Shown here piece after piece: positions 33,175 through 41,278 of a stretch of 64,000 nt of DNA (positions are counted from its first letter, which is position 1; each line of letters opens with the position of its first letter). The DNA is from Pseudolachnospira sp051055405. GTDB taxonomy: Bacteria > Bacillota > Clostridia > Lachnospirales > Lachnospiraceae. The stretch spans positions 1,736,001-1,800,000 of the forward strand of contig NZ_CP167068.1 of the NCBI RefSeq assembly GCF_051055405.1, written 5' to 3'. The notes under the pieces are model-generated. The model searched no databases. It saw nothing but the letters and a program-made list of their open reading frames with translations, and was not told the DNA's origin. The position numbers were made by a program, and so were the translations under genes.

Positions 33175-34596
33175 TTAAAATTTCAGTTCCGGATAAGAAT
33201 AATGTTTTTCATAAGCGTATCCAATCCGCAGTACCCCCAAATCGTCGCCACGGCGGCCCATGATCATAAGCCCGACCGGCAACTGGTTCTTTGTCAAGCC
33301 AACCGGCAGGGAAAGCGCCGGGGCGCCAGTCATATCCGCCAAACGAGTATGATATGTGCACATCGGCTTTCCGGGCTCCACCTGCCCTCTGGTTACGATA
33401 TTCCAAGGCGGTGTCAGTCCCCGGTCAAAGGCTTCGATCGGGCAGGTAGGCGCTGCGACGGCATCTACTTCCTGCAACGCTTTCTCCCACTCTTCCATAA
33501 TGATATCCCGTTCATGCAAAGCCTGAATGTATTGTACCGCCGTGTAAGCTCCGCCCTCGTCTAACCGGGCCGCAACGCCAGCCTGATATTTTTCCTTCAT
33601 AGCCGGGTAACGGTCCTTATGTAGATAGGCGGCCTCGCTGAACATAATACAGGTAGACGCATCTGTAACCAGCTCCAAAGCTGGAATGGTAATCTCCCGC
33701 ACCTCAGCCCCAAGCTCTTTGAGGCGGGCAATTGCTTCACGGGCCACCCGTTCCACCTCATAATCGGTTTTATCAAAGAAGAAATTCGTCGGCACGCCGA
33801 TCACTTTTCCCTTCAAATCCGTCACATCCGCCAATCCCTCATAAAAATGAGTCGATTCTCCTGCTACGGCATAAGGACAGGGATCCAGCGGATCTGTTCC
33901 GGTAATCGCGTCCATCGTAATCGCGGCATCCGCCACGCTGCGGCACAAGGGCCCCGGATGATCCAGATTAAAGCTAAGCGCAATGATACCGTAAAGGCTG
34001 GCCAAGCCAACGCTCGGTTTAAATCCCACGGTTCCACACATAGCCGCCGGAATACGAATGGAGCCTCCGGTATCCGTTCCCATCGCCACATAGGCCATGC
34101 CAGTGGCGGCCGCCGCTCCAGAACCACCGGAAGAGCCTCCCGGAATCTTCGCTGGATTCCAGGGATTTTTGGTTGGACCAAAACAAGTTTCTTCCGTCGT
34201 GGGACCAAAGGCAAACTCATGGGTATTGGTCTTCCCCATCAAAATAGCGCCGGCATCCTTTAAACGTTTTGTGATCGTAGCATCATACTCCGGGATAAAA
34301 TCTCTTAGCACTTCCGAACTGCCGGTAGTCGGGATTCCCTCTGTGTAATATAAGTCTTTTAACGCTACCGGGATTCCATGAAGTTTTCCCCGGTAATGTC
34401 CATTTCTGATCTCTTCATCGGCTTTTCTGGCTGCCTTTCTAGCCTCGTCCGCCATCACATATACATAAGCGTTCATTTTGGGATTCAACGCTTGGATCCG
34501 TTTCAGACAGGCTTCCACCAATTCCACCGAAGAAACCTCACCCTTTTCCACCATGGCAGAAACCTGTTCCATGGTCATCATGGTAATATCCGGCAT
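33175..34596 (-). CDS. amidase-signature family amidase
   Basis: Amide hydrolase of the AS family, 473 residues. The Ser-cisSer-Lys triad is visible: K80 in VALKDLY, S155/S156 in PGGSSGGSG, S179 in GTDTGGSIR. The flanking GKTNTHEFAFG and GFKPSVG are standard. Start at 34596 since AGGAGG is seven bases upstream; the ATG two codons earlier sits one base from it. Related to GatA-like and indoleacetamide-type amidases, but without gatB/C neighbours. It is transcribed away from an ornithine-cyclodeaminase family gene, which hints at a shared amino-acid-type substrate. Confidence 0.9.
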   Translation of the reverse strand: MPDITMMTMEQVSAMVEKGEVSSVELVEACLKRIQALNPKMNAYVYVMADEARKAARKADEEIRNGHYRGKLHGIPVALKDLYYTEGIPTTGSSEVLRDFIPEYDATITKRLKDAGAILMGKTNTHEFAFGPTTEETCFGPTKNPWNPAKIPGGSSGGSGAAAATGMAYVAMGTDTGGSIRIPAAMCGTVGFKPSVGLASLYGIIALSFNLDHPGPLCRSVADAAITMDAITGTDPLDPCPYAVAGESTHFYEGLADVTDLKGKVIGVPTNFFFDKTDYEVERVAREAIARLKELGAEVREITIPALELVTDASTCIMFSEAAYLHKDRYPAMKEKYQAGVAARLDEGGAYTAVQYIQALHERDIIMEEWEKALQEVDAVAAPTCPIEAFDRGLTPPWNIVTRGQVEPGKPMCTYHTRLADMTGAPALSLPVGLTKNQLPVGLMIMGRRGDDLGVLRIGYAYEKHYSYPELKF

Positions 34597-34656
34597 TGTC
34601 ATACCTCCTATCGTTCCATTTTACCATAAAACCTCGCAAGCGGAAGCCTTTTATGA

Positions 34657-34685
34657 TTGACATCCCCACGGAAAAATGATACGTT
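34657..34685 (+). promoter_or_regulatory. promoter of cyclodeaminase-family gene
   Basis: TTGACA (34657-34662), 17-base spacer, TACGTT (34680-34685) with TG one base before it (extended -10). Confidence 0.55.
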
Positions 34686-34728
34686 CAATAAATAAAGATT
34701 CATGACAAGAGCAGAAGGGAGCTTTGCC

Positions 34729-35706
34729 ATGCTGTATCTAAACGATCGAGAAATGCGAAAAGCTGTGGGATATGACGAAATGATGGATGCCATTGAAGAG
34801 GCATTTCTTTGCTACCACCAGGGAAGCTATCATATGCCAGACCGCTACACCGCCAGTTACCAGAACAGAAAAATGCTCTACATGCCCTGTTTTGCGAAAG
34901 ATGTCATCGGCACAAAAATGCTGGCGGAATTCCCAGAAAATCCAGCCAAAGGACTTCCCTATCTAAGCGGACTGATGATTCTCAATGACCAGGAAACCGG
35001 TCAGCCCATTGCGATTATGGATGGCAGTACTCTGACCGCTCTGCGCACCGGCGCCGTCGGCGGAGTGGCCATCCGCCATTTATCCTACCCTGACAGTACA
35101 AGCGTTGGTCTAGTGGGCTGCGGCGTTCAAGGTCTCCACCAGCTGGTATACGCCTGCCAGGTCCGCCCGATTCAAGAATGCTATTTGTATGATATGTACC
35201 GAAAAGATTATACAGATTTCATCGAGCGACTAAAAGAAATGACCGCTTTCAGGCATCTTTCCATCACCGTATGTTCCAATAGCCGCGAGGTCGCGGAAAA
35301 AAGCGACATTATCCTTACCGCCACCCAGGCACAGACGCCTGTTTTTCCGGAAGACCCATCTTTGTTCCGCAAGAAATGTGTCGTCGCCATCGGTTCTTGG
35401 CTTCCCGACCACAAAGAAATTCCCGATGCCATCTGGCAGACTACCAAAACGGTCCTGACGGATCTTCCCTTCGCCTGCGAAGAAAGCGGCGACTTATGCC
35501 AGCCGCTTCAAAAAGGGCTGCTGCACCAGGAAGACGTACATTACATGGCGGATTTCCTCTATCAAAAGAACTCCGGCCAGACGCCGCCGTTAGACGAAAC
35601 CCGCTACTACAAATCCGTGGGAATGGGGCTCTTCGACGTCATGGCGGCACGGCTGATCTGGAAATGCGCAAAAGAAAGAAACTGCGGACAAATCCTAGAA
35701 AAATAG
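34729..35706 (+). CDS. ornithine cyclodeaminase / mu-crystallin family protein
   Basis: About 325 residues. NAD(P)-binding GLVGCGVQGLHQ about residue 130 and the GSTLTALRTGAVGGVAI segment just before it are the family signature. Members include ornithine cyclodeaminase, alanine dehydrogenase, ketimine reductases and opine-type synthases. The start at 34729 follows AAGGGAG at seven bases; the earlier ATG at 34702 is rejected. Divergent from the amidase gene, convergent with the metallo-hydrolase gene across a shared terminator. Confidence 0.87.
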   Translation: MLYLNDREMRKAVGYDEMMDAIEEAFLCYHQGSYHMPDRYTASYQNRKMLYMPCFAKDVIGTKMLAEFPENPAKGLPYLSGLMILNDQETGQPIAIMDGSTLTALRTGAVGGVAIRHLSYPDSTSVGLVGCGVQGLHQLVYACQVRPIQECYLYDMYRKDYTDFIERLKEMTAFRHLSITVCSNSREVAEKSDIILTATQAQTPVFPEDPSLFRKKCVVAIGSWLPDHKEIPDAIWQTTKTVLTDLPFACEESGDLCQPLQKGLLHQEDVHYMADFLYQKNSGQTPPLDETRYYKSVGMGLFDVMAARLIWKCAKERNCGQILEK

Positions 35707-35735
35707 AGGAGGGCAATCCCTCCTCTATTTTTTCA
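35704..35735. terminator. terminator between convergent genes
   Basis: TAGAGGAGGG-CAAT-CCCTCCTCTA then T6 on the plus strand. It begins in the stop codon of the upstream gene, and its T-run covers the last codons of the opposing gene, so the two genes share almost no spacer. Confidence 0.88.
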
Positions 35736-36540
35736 TCATTTCCCAACCATCGGAAGGAAATCCAATGGCGCAAAAATCCTTTTCTTCAAAGGCGTTCCCA
35801 TGGCAGAACATCACCATGTCCTTATCTTCCATCCAAGGCGCAGACTCTGTATTTTTCGGGTCATAGCTGTCGATCAAATCCAGCATCTTGCCGATATAAT
35901 CCTTGCCCAAAGGCTCGTACCAATGGCTGCCGTAGATATCCGCAAAATCATAACGCTCCTCGGTTCGCACTAAGGCGGCGCGATAGCCGCTTAAGGGCAC
36001 ATCACCGAACAACAGAACCCGTTTTAAAATGGCGTCTCCACTAAATAAAAACCGGGTTTTCCGGTCAAAAAGCGCCATGGAGCCTTTGCTGTGGCCCTCG
36101 ATACGCAGTGCCTCCACTTCCCGGTTTCCCAGGTCGATCACCTGACCGTCCTTCCAAAAAGCAAATTGGTAATCGCCTGCATCGATCACCGCCTGACATC
36201 TGGCCCGTTCTCCGCTTTGCGGAAAATAAACCGGCTTTTCAGACTCCACTTCCCCTTCCAACACATAAACCGTATCAAATTGGCTGTTTCCACCGGAATG
36301 GTCCGGATGGACGTGGGAATTGACGACAATCAAAGGCTTGTCGCATAGCTGTTTTACATAGCCCCGCAAATCCGTATTTCCGTAACCCGTGTCCTGCAAA
36401 AGCGCTTTTTCTTCCCCTACGATCAAGTAAGAAATCACATATCCCCAGCCCGGCAGTCTACCTGGTCCCGGCAGGTATCCCGGACATTGGATCGCGTAGG
36501 TGTCCGGTGCAATTTTCCAATGTTTACAACATAATTCCAA
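35725..36540 (-). CDS. metallo-beta-lactamase fold hydrolase
   Basis: 271 residues. The HxHxDH motif is NSHVHPDHSGG (H76, H78, D80, H81), followed by GHSKGSMALFD and FSGDAIL, which supply the remaining metal ligands. The start is a TTG at 36540, as no in-frame ATG precedes the fold; AAAAGGGG lies nine bases upstream. It follows a small membrane protein by 23 bases, so the two are likely co-transcribed. Substrate unknown. Confidence 0.8.
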   Translation of the reverse strand: MELCCKHWKIAPDTYAIQCPGYLPGPGRLPGWGYVISYLIVGEEKALLQDTGYGNTDLRGYVKQLCDKPLIVVNSHVHPDHSGGNSQFDTVYVLEGEVESEKPVYFPQSGERARCQAVIDAGDYQFAFWKDGQVIDLGNREVEALRIEGHSKGSMALFDRKTRFLFSGDAILKRVLLFGDVPLSGYRAALVRTEERYDFADIYGSHWYEPLGKDYIGKMLDLIDSYDPKNTESAPWMEDKDMVMFCHGNAFEEKDFCAIGFPSDGWEMMKK

Positions 36541-36563
36541 TCTTATTCGCCCCTTTTCGGTCT

Positions 36564-37064
36564 TTAATAAATCCCCTTCATTGCCTGGGTCCTCTGCTTC
36601 AATTCCTCGTCAATCTCCGCATAAGGCTCAATTCTTTGCAAAATTCGATTCACCAGCTCATAGATATCCTCTACATACTGATTTAATTTTAATTCTTCCT
36701 CTCCGATCTGGAACACAACCGGACAAACAGCACGCAGCGCGTTCATGTTTAAGCGCGCCTTTTTAAATTTATTCCAAGAATATTTCTTTTCCGTTTTCCC
36801 CACTCCGACTACAAGAGCGTCGTCCGTCACGATATAGTAGGTGCCTTCCGCGTACTTATTATAAAACCAAGTAACCGCCTTATAGACCAAAACGCCAAAC
36901 AGAACAAATAAAATTGCCATCGGCAAACCGACAAACTGAGGAAACGATGCCTGAAATAGATAACGATAAATGAAATAGAATACGAAAACGATAAGCAGAC
37001 AAGCAATAATCGCCAGGTTTTTCATTTTCATGAGCCGCTTTCCCGGCTTAAATTTTCGGTTCAT
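36564..37064 (-). CDS. membrane protein with PH-like cytoplasmic domain
   Basis: 166 residues. Two hydrophobic segments (about 16-36 and 43-66) are followed by a soluble domain with YYIVTDDALVVGVGKTEKKYSW, which looks like a bacterial PH-type (YdbS-like) fold. GGGAG lies in front of the ATG. It has its own promoter and runs into the metallo-hydrolase gene. I do not recognise a specific function. Confidence 0.65.
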   Translation of the reverse strand: MNRKFKPGKRLMKMKNLAIIACLLIVFVFYFIYRYLFQASFPQFVGLPMAILFVLFGVLVYKAVTWFYNKYAEGTYYIVTDDALVVGVGKTEKKYSWNKFKKARLNMNALRAVCPVVFQIGEEELKLNQYVEDIYELVNRILQRIEPYAEIDEELKQRTQAMKGIY

Positions 37065-37093
37065 ACAAATATCTCCCTTCCGATATTTCTCTT

Positions 37094-37122
37094 AGTTTAC
37101 TTCATTCGCCTTCTTCTGTCAA
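37094..37122 (-). promoter_or_regulatory. promoter of membrane protein gene
   Basis: Minus strand TTGACA (37117-37122), 17-base spacer, TAAACT (37094-37099). Confidence 0.65.
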
Positions 37123-37193
37123 TCTACTCTGCCGATCGAATTGCCTGCTTTTCCTCCTATATGCTCTTGCCAATGGAAGGTATCCTCTGCTCT

Positions 37194-37222
37194 TTGACAG
37201 AAAAGCGAAAACTGGGTATAAT
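37194..37222 (+). promoter_or_regulatory. consensus promoter of padR-type gene
   Basis: Perfect TTGACA (37194-37199), 17-base spacer, perfect TATAAT (37217-37222). Back to back with the promoter at 37094-37122; a PadR dimer could control both. Confidence 0.85.
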
Positions 37223-37260
37223 AGAACGCGTAAAATCCTCATCGAATCAAAGGAGCATCT

Positions 37261-37803
37261 ATGCGAACATTAAAATATGCCATTTTAGGCCTGATGAAAC
37301 GCGGCCCCATCAGCGGATATGATATTGCCCGTGAATTCAGCGACAATGCATTGGCAAGTTTCTGGCACGCCCGCCACAGCCAAATCTATCCGGAACTCAA
37401 ACGCCTTCTGGATGAAGGTCTCATCACCTATGAAACCGTAATCCAAGGGGAAAAACTGGAAAAGAAAGTCTATTCCTTAACACCGCAAGGGGAAGCCGAT
37501 TTTCAGCAATGGCTGCGTTCCGACGAACCGCTGGACCCTACGCCCAAAGACGTATTCCGGCTTCGCACGTATTATTCGGATTCGCTAAATACAGACGAAT
37601 ATCTACATCTCCTGGATAGCCAAATAAAACATCATATGGCGCGCCTTGATGCTTTGGAAGAAATCAACCGCCGCTTTCCCCAAATACCGCCCCGCAAAAC
37701 GCCGGAGCATGGGGACTATCTGGTTTTACAGGGGGCTTTGATGCGGGAAAAGGCCTATCTGGACTGGCTGGAACTCTGCCGCCGCTCCTTTACAGAAACG
37801 TAA
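37261..37803 (+). CDS. PadR-family transcriptional regulator
   Basis: 180 residues. Winged-helix domain LKYAILGLMKRGPISGYDIAREF with the SQIYPELKRLLDEGLI segment (about 40-55) is diagnostic for PadR; the rest is the coiled-coil dimerisation domain of Vir-type members. AAGGAG six bases before ATG and a perfect consensus promoter. It may repress itself and the divergent membrane protein/metallo-hydrolase unit. Confidence 0.92.
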   Translation: MRTLKYAILGLMKRGPISGYDIAREFSDNALASFWHARHSQIYPELKRLLDEGLITYETVIQGEKLEKKVYSLTPQGEADFQQWLRSDEPLDPTPKDVFRLRTYYSDSLNTDEYLHLLDSQIKHHMARLDALEEINRRFPQIPPRKTPEHGDYLVLQGALMREKAYLDWLELCRRSFTET

Positions 37804-37837
37804 AAGCAACGCGTCTGCCAAAACGTTCCAGATGCAG

Positions 37838-38296
37838 CTATTCCATCCGATAAATGTTGATTTCAACACCGCTTTTGTCTTCTCTGCCCTGCAGAGAACC
37901 GACATAAACGCCATAATTCAGCCAGCCATACTTTCCTGCCTGTACCTGAAAACGTGGATTCGTAACAATTTTGGTCTGTTCGCCTGGCTTCCAGCTTTTA
38001 AAACCTTCATTTTCCACGTGAATGAGGACGCCATCGTCCGTCTGGATCAAATATTTGGCAAAAACACGGGAAGCATCCACTTGCTCCGGCGCATGGACCC
38101 CATAACGAGTGTTCCAATCCGCGCCTCCTGGAAGAATCTTTCCACGGATTCCTTCTCCCATACCGTCCCCGGAAAAAGTTCCGCCTGTGATGGGAATGAC
38201 AAATAGACAGCCCTCATCGTTCTTTCCTACTTCGAGGGCAGGCGCACAATCTACAGACAGAGAGAAAACTAATTTTGCATTTAATGTGACGTCCAT
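37838..38296 (-). CDS. DUF3237 family protein
   Basis: 152 residues. The pattern PITGGTFSGDGMGEGIRGKILPGGADW (about 37-62) and the YLIQTDDGVLIHVENEG segment identify DUF3237, a lipocalin-like beta fold of unknown function often found beside catabolic genes for aromatic or hydroxylated compounds. GGGAGG is seven bases in front of the ATG at 38296. Third gene of the IclR2 unit. Confidence 0.82.
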   Translation of the reverse strand: MDVTLNAKLVFSLSVDCAPALEVGKNDEGCLFVIPITGGTFSGDGMGEGIRGKILPGGADWNTRYGVHAPEQVDASRVFAKYLIQTDDGVLIHVENEGFKSWKPGEQTKIVTNPRFQVQAGKYGWLNYGVYVGSLQGREDKSGVEINIYRME

Positions 38297-38323
38297 ATCT
38301 TTTCCTCCCAATTGGAATCTATC

Positions 38324-38512
38324 TTAACGATTTTCTTCAATCGTCTTTACCACATCGCTGTAATCCACCCAACGATTGTATTCCCCGGTATAAACCTCTT
38401 TCCCGTTCTGGTCTTTTACGATAATCGTATCTGGGAAACAGGAAATAAACGCTTCCAGCTCAAAGGTCAGCTGATGTGCAGCAGCCCAGTCCTTAAATTC
38501 AAAAAAATCCAT
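38324..38512 (-). CDS. small hypothetical protein
   Basis: 62 residues, acidic, no family recognised. It has a good ribosome binding site (AGGAGG) and lies nine bases after the IclR2 stop and 27 bases before the DUF3237 gene, so it is probably real. The order regulator, small protein, DUF3237 may be a conserved unit. Confidence 0.55.
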   Translation of the reverse strand: MDFFEFKDWAAAHQLTFELEAFISCFPDTIIVKDQNGKEVYTGEYNRWVDYSDVVKTIEENR

Positions 38513-38521
38513 CGTCTCCTC

Positions 38522-39250
38522 CTATCGGTTTTGCCACCTGGCAGAAATCTCTTTTCCCACACGGACAATCTCCGCTTCTTTCTCTGCCAAATTATTTTCA
38601 AAACGGGCGGTCGCCCCAGACATCGAGATGGTCGCCATCAGTTTTCCATTCTTATCGATCACCGGAACAGCCAGGCCGCAAAGCCCCTCTTCCCGCTCTC
38701 CAAGACTCAAGGCAAAGCCCCTCTCCCGAACCTTCTCAAAGATTGCCTCATCGAATGCCAAACCGTCCAAAACCTTTTTTCGATCCTCCGCATCCATATA
38801 AGATAAGATTACTTTCCCTGCCGCGCCTCGAAGCAAATCATGACGGCTTCCTACCTTCACGACCTGACGAAGCTCTCTCGTGGAATCCACGGATTCGATA
38901 CAAAGCTTTGAATTGCCATCTGGAACAAACAGATGAATATCTTCATTCCATTTCTCATTCAGCGCCGCCATAAACGGACGCGAAATCTTCTTTAACTCAT
39001 CATAAGACTCGCTGGGAATCATATCTGCCAGCCAGCCAATCTTACTTCCCAAATGATACTTCTTCGTCTGCGGATTCTTTACAATAAAGTCATGTTCTTG
39101 GAGCGCATTTAAAATTCGAAGTACCGTGCTGGACGAAAGGCCGGTCCGTTCTGCGATCTCCAGTAAAATCATTTCCTTCTTATGCAAAAAGCATTCCAAT
39201 ATATCTAACGCCCGTTCTACCGACCGGGTCGGTGAGTTCTGTTTTTCCAT
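38522..39250 (-). CDS. IclR-family transcriptional regulator (locus 2)
   Basis: 242 residues. Winged helix in RSVERALDILECFLHKKEM with the recognition part LSSSTVLRILNAL; effector domain with LRGAAGKVILSYMD and the C-terminal MATISMSGATARFENN. GGGGGG precedes the ATG. It is divergent from a LysR gene and lies close to the second catabolic operon, whose promoters carry TTYCA-N5-TGRAA palindromes, so it is one of two candidates for the repressor there. Confidence 0.92.
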   Translation of the reverse strand: MEKQNSPTRSVERALDILECFLHKKEMILLEIAERTGLSSSTVLRILNALQEHDFIVKNPQTKKYHLGSKIGWLADMIPSESYDELKKISRPFMAALNEKWNEDIHLFVPDGNSKLCIESVDSTRELRQVVKVGSRHDLLRGAAGKVILSYMDAEDRKKVLDGLAFDEAIFEKVRERGFALSLGEREEGLCGLAVPVIDKNGKLMATISMSGATARFENNLAEKEAEIVRVGKEISARWQNR

Positions 39251-39287
39251 CTGTTTCCCCCCATGGTTTCTTTTGCACGCCCCGATA

Positions 39288-39316
39288 TTGACGAAATTCC
39301 GCTTCTGACGTACAAT
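39288..39316 (+). promoter_or_regulatory. promoter of locus 2 LysR gene
   Basis: TTGACG (39288-39293), 17-base spacer, TACAAT (39311-39316). The first in-frame ATG (39315) overlaps this -10 box and so would not be in the transcript; the promoter thus supports the TTG start at 39345. Confidence 0.65.
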
Positions 39317-39344
39317 GACAGAAAGGACTTCCCGGAGGTGCGCA

Positions 39345-40238
39345 TTGAATCTACAACAACTTTATTATTTTCGGGCGATTGCCCAAAACCAGAACTATTC
39401 GCGGGCTGCCGAGCAGCTCCTGGTTTCCCAATCCAGCCTCAGCCATGCCATGGCGGAGCTGGAGCAGGATTTAAAAGTGCCTCTATTTTATAAGATCGGC
39501 CGAAATATCCGTCTGACGGAATACGGCCGTTGTTTTCTTACTTATGTGGAACGGGCGATCAATGAACTGGAGAATGGAAGAAGCGCCTTGGAACTGATGG
39601 CCAATCCCGAACAGGGAACGGTCCGTCTTACCTTTGTGAATTCTCTCAGCAATCATTTTATCCCCGACCTGATTCGAAAATACTATCAGAATCCCTCTCA
39701 CAGCGCCGTCCATTTTTCTCTTTCGGAGCACCGCACTTATGAAGGGATTCATCTTCTATTACAAAAAGAGTGTGATCTTGGTTTCGGTACAAAAACCGAT
39801 CACCCGGACTTAAATTATTACCCGGTTTATCAGGAACGCCTCGTCGCTGCCGTTAGTTCGAATCATCCCTGGGCCAATCGCAGCCATATCTCCCTAAAAG
39901 AACTGGACGGTCAGGATTTCATCGCTTACAATCCAAAATGCGGCACAAGACTCTCCATCGATCAATTATTTCAAAAGGGCTGCGTGCATCCAAATATTGT
40001 GTTAGAGGCTCCCATTACCGACAGCATGGTGGCCAGCTTTACCGAGAACAGCACGGCAGTCTCCATCCTGCCTCGAACCTATGGTATGGACAAGTTTGAT
40101 ATCCATATGATGGAATTGGACGATATCGATTCAACCGTTCGTACCGTTTACATGTATTGGTATCAAAAAACGCCTCTGCTTCCGGCTGCTTGTAAATTCC
40201 GAGATTTTGTGATGGAAACAATTCCCTCGCTCGGATAA
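39345..40238 (+). CDS. LysR-family transcriptional regulator (locus 2)
   Basis: About 297 residues. HTH domain with the usual start (M/L)NLQQLYYFRAIAQNQNYSRAAEQL and recognition helix SQSSLSHAMAELEQ. I place the start at TTG 39345: GGAGG is six bases upstream, the resulting N-terminus is the family standard, and the ATG ten codons earlier is inside the promoter. Convergent with the shikimate-dehydrogenase-like gene across a shared terminator; it may control the second catabolic operon. Confidence 0.9.
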   Translation: MNLQQLYYFRAIAQNQNYSRAAEQLLVSQSSLSHAMAELEQDLKVPLFYKIGRNIRLTEYGRCFLTYVERAINELENGRSALELMANPEQGTVRLTFVNSLSNHFIPDLIRKYYQNPSHSAVHFSLSEHRTYEGIHLLLQKECDLGFGTKTDHPDLNYYPVYQERLVAAVSSNHPWANRSHISLKELDGQDFIAYNPKCGTRLSIDQLFQKGCVHPNIVLEAPITDSMVASFTENSTAVSILPRTYGMDKFDIHMMELDDIDSTVRTVYMYWYQKTPLLPAACKFRDFVMETIPSLG

Positions 40239-40265
40239 CATAAGGACAAAACAAAACTTTGCTGG

Positions 40266-40304
40266 AAAGACCCCCGCTTTTGTTCCCATGCGGGGGTCTT
40301 TTTT
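40266..40304. terminator. bidirectional terminator between LysR gene and locus 2 operon
   Basis: AAAGACCCCCGC (40266-40277) and GCGGGGGTCTTT arms with T6 on the plus strand; a strong GC stem. Confidence 0.88.
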
Positions 40305-40321
40305 CTTTCCACTTCAATGGA

Positions 40322-41191
40322 TTATTTGTTCATCTCATCCACAATCGCATTGATAGTCTTATTCATCTGATCTACCGGAGCCGCCTCCACGTTGGCCCAC
40401 AGTTCGATCTGACGAGCGCCCTGGTGAATTACCATACCAAGGCCGTTGATGATCTTGCATCCCTGAGCCTCCGCATCCAGAAGGAACTGGGTCTTCAGAG
40501 GATTGTAGGTAGCGTCAAAGCATACCTGATTCGGTTTAATGTTCTCTTTCTCAATTACAGTCTCGCCTTCATGACCCTTCATGCCAAGACCGGACAGATT
40601 CATCAGAACATCGCAGGTCTGAGCAGCCTTTACTACCTCGTCATGATTTGCCTGACGGATGGCAACGGCAACCTCACGGCCAAATTTCTCGTTCAGATCT
40701 TTTGCCAGGGTCTCGCATTTCTCAGAACGGGAGCAGATGTACATCTTCTTTGCGCCCAGATGTGCCATCGTAAAGCAGACAGACTTTCCGGTGCCGCCCG
40801 CGCCCCAGACAAAGAAGGTGCTCTCCTCAAAATTTACGCCTTCCAGCTGCAAAGACTTGGTCGCGCCGTATCCATCCGTGTTATAGCCCTTCAAAGTGCC
40901 GTCTGCACTGCGGACAACCGTATTGATGGTTCCCATCTTCTCTGCCAGGGAATCCATCTCATCCATAAACTGAACGGCAACTTCCTTGTTGGGCTTGGTT
41001 ACTGCAAAACCAGCGTAGCTGTTGTCTTTTTTAATATTAGCAATATTATTGCCAACAAGATTGTTATCGCACTCCATCAGGAAATAATGGGCGTCAAATC
41101 CCATTGCCGCATATGCCTCATTCTGCATACGGGGGGAGAAGGACTGTCCCAGAGGAGTCCCCAACAGGGCAATCAATTTCGTATTCGCCAT
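40322..41191 (-). CDS. shikimate/quinate dehydrogenase-like protein
   Basis: 289 residues of the AroE superfamily. Substrate-site residues are present: QSFSP (S17, S19), VTKPNKE with catalytic K69, NTDGYG with D106, and HQGARQIELW near the C-terminus; the nucleotide loop is GAGGTGKS about 129-136. Last gene of the five-gene locus 2 operon, next to no other aromatic amino acid genes, so a catabolic dehydrogenase (quinate, shikimate or another cyclitol) is more likely than biosynthetic AroE. Codon use is strongly biased: the aligned antisense frame is open, so codons TTA, CTA and TCA are absent. Confidence 0.82.
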   Translation of the reverse strand: MANTKLIALLGTPLGQSFSPRMQNEAYAAMGFDAHYFLMECDNNLVGNNIANIKKDNSYAGFAVTKPNKEVAVQFMDEMDSLAEKMGTINTVVRSADGTLKGYNTDGYGATKSLQLEGVNFEESTFFVWGAGGTGKSVCFTMAHLGAKKMYICSRSEKCETLAKDLNEKFGREVAVAIRQANHDEVVKAAQTCDVLMNLSGLGMKGHEGETVIEKENIKPNQVCFDATYNPLKTQFLLDAEAQGCKIINGLGMVIHQGARQIELWANVEAAPVDQMNKTINAIVDEMNK

Positions 41192-41239
41192 GATAAACCT
41201 CTTTCTACCACAAACAAATGGTTTTCTATTTATTTTTCT

Positions 41240-41268
41240 GCAAGTATACGGAACTTCCAGCTACTTGC
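41240..41268 (-). other. intercistronic stem-loop
   Basis: GCAAGTA (41240-41246) with TACTTGC (41262-41268), 15-base loop, in the gap between the HMGL-like and AroE-like genes. No T-run after it in the direction of transcription. Confidence 0.5.
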
Positions 41269-41278
41269 TATGCCTAAA

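Noticed and set aside
34702..34728. Upstream ATG giving a longer cyclodeaminase-family protein
   Set aside because: No ribosome binding site, while the ATG at 34729 has AAGGGAG at proper distance and a family-like start.
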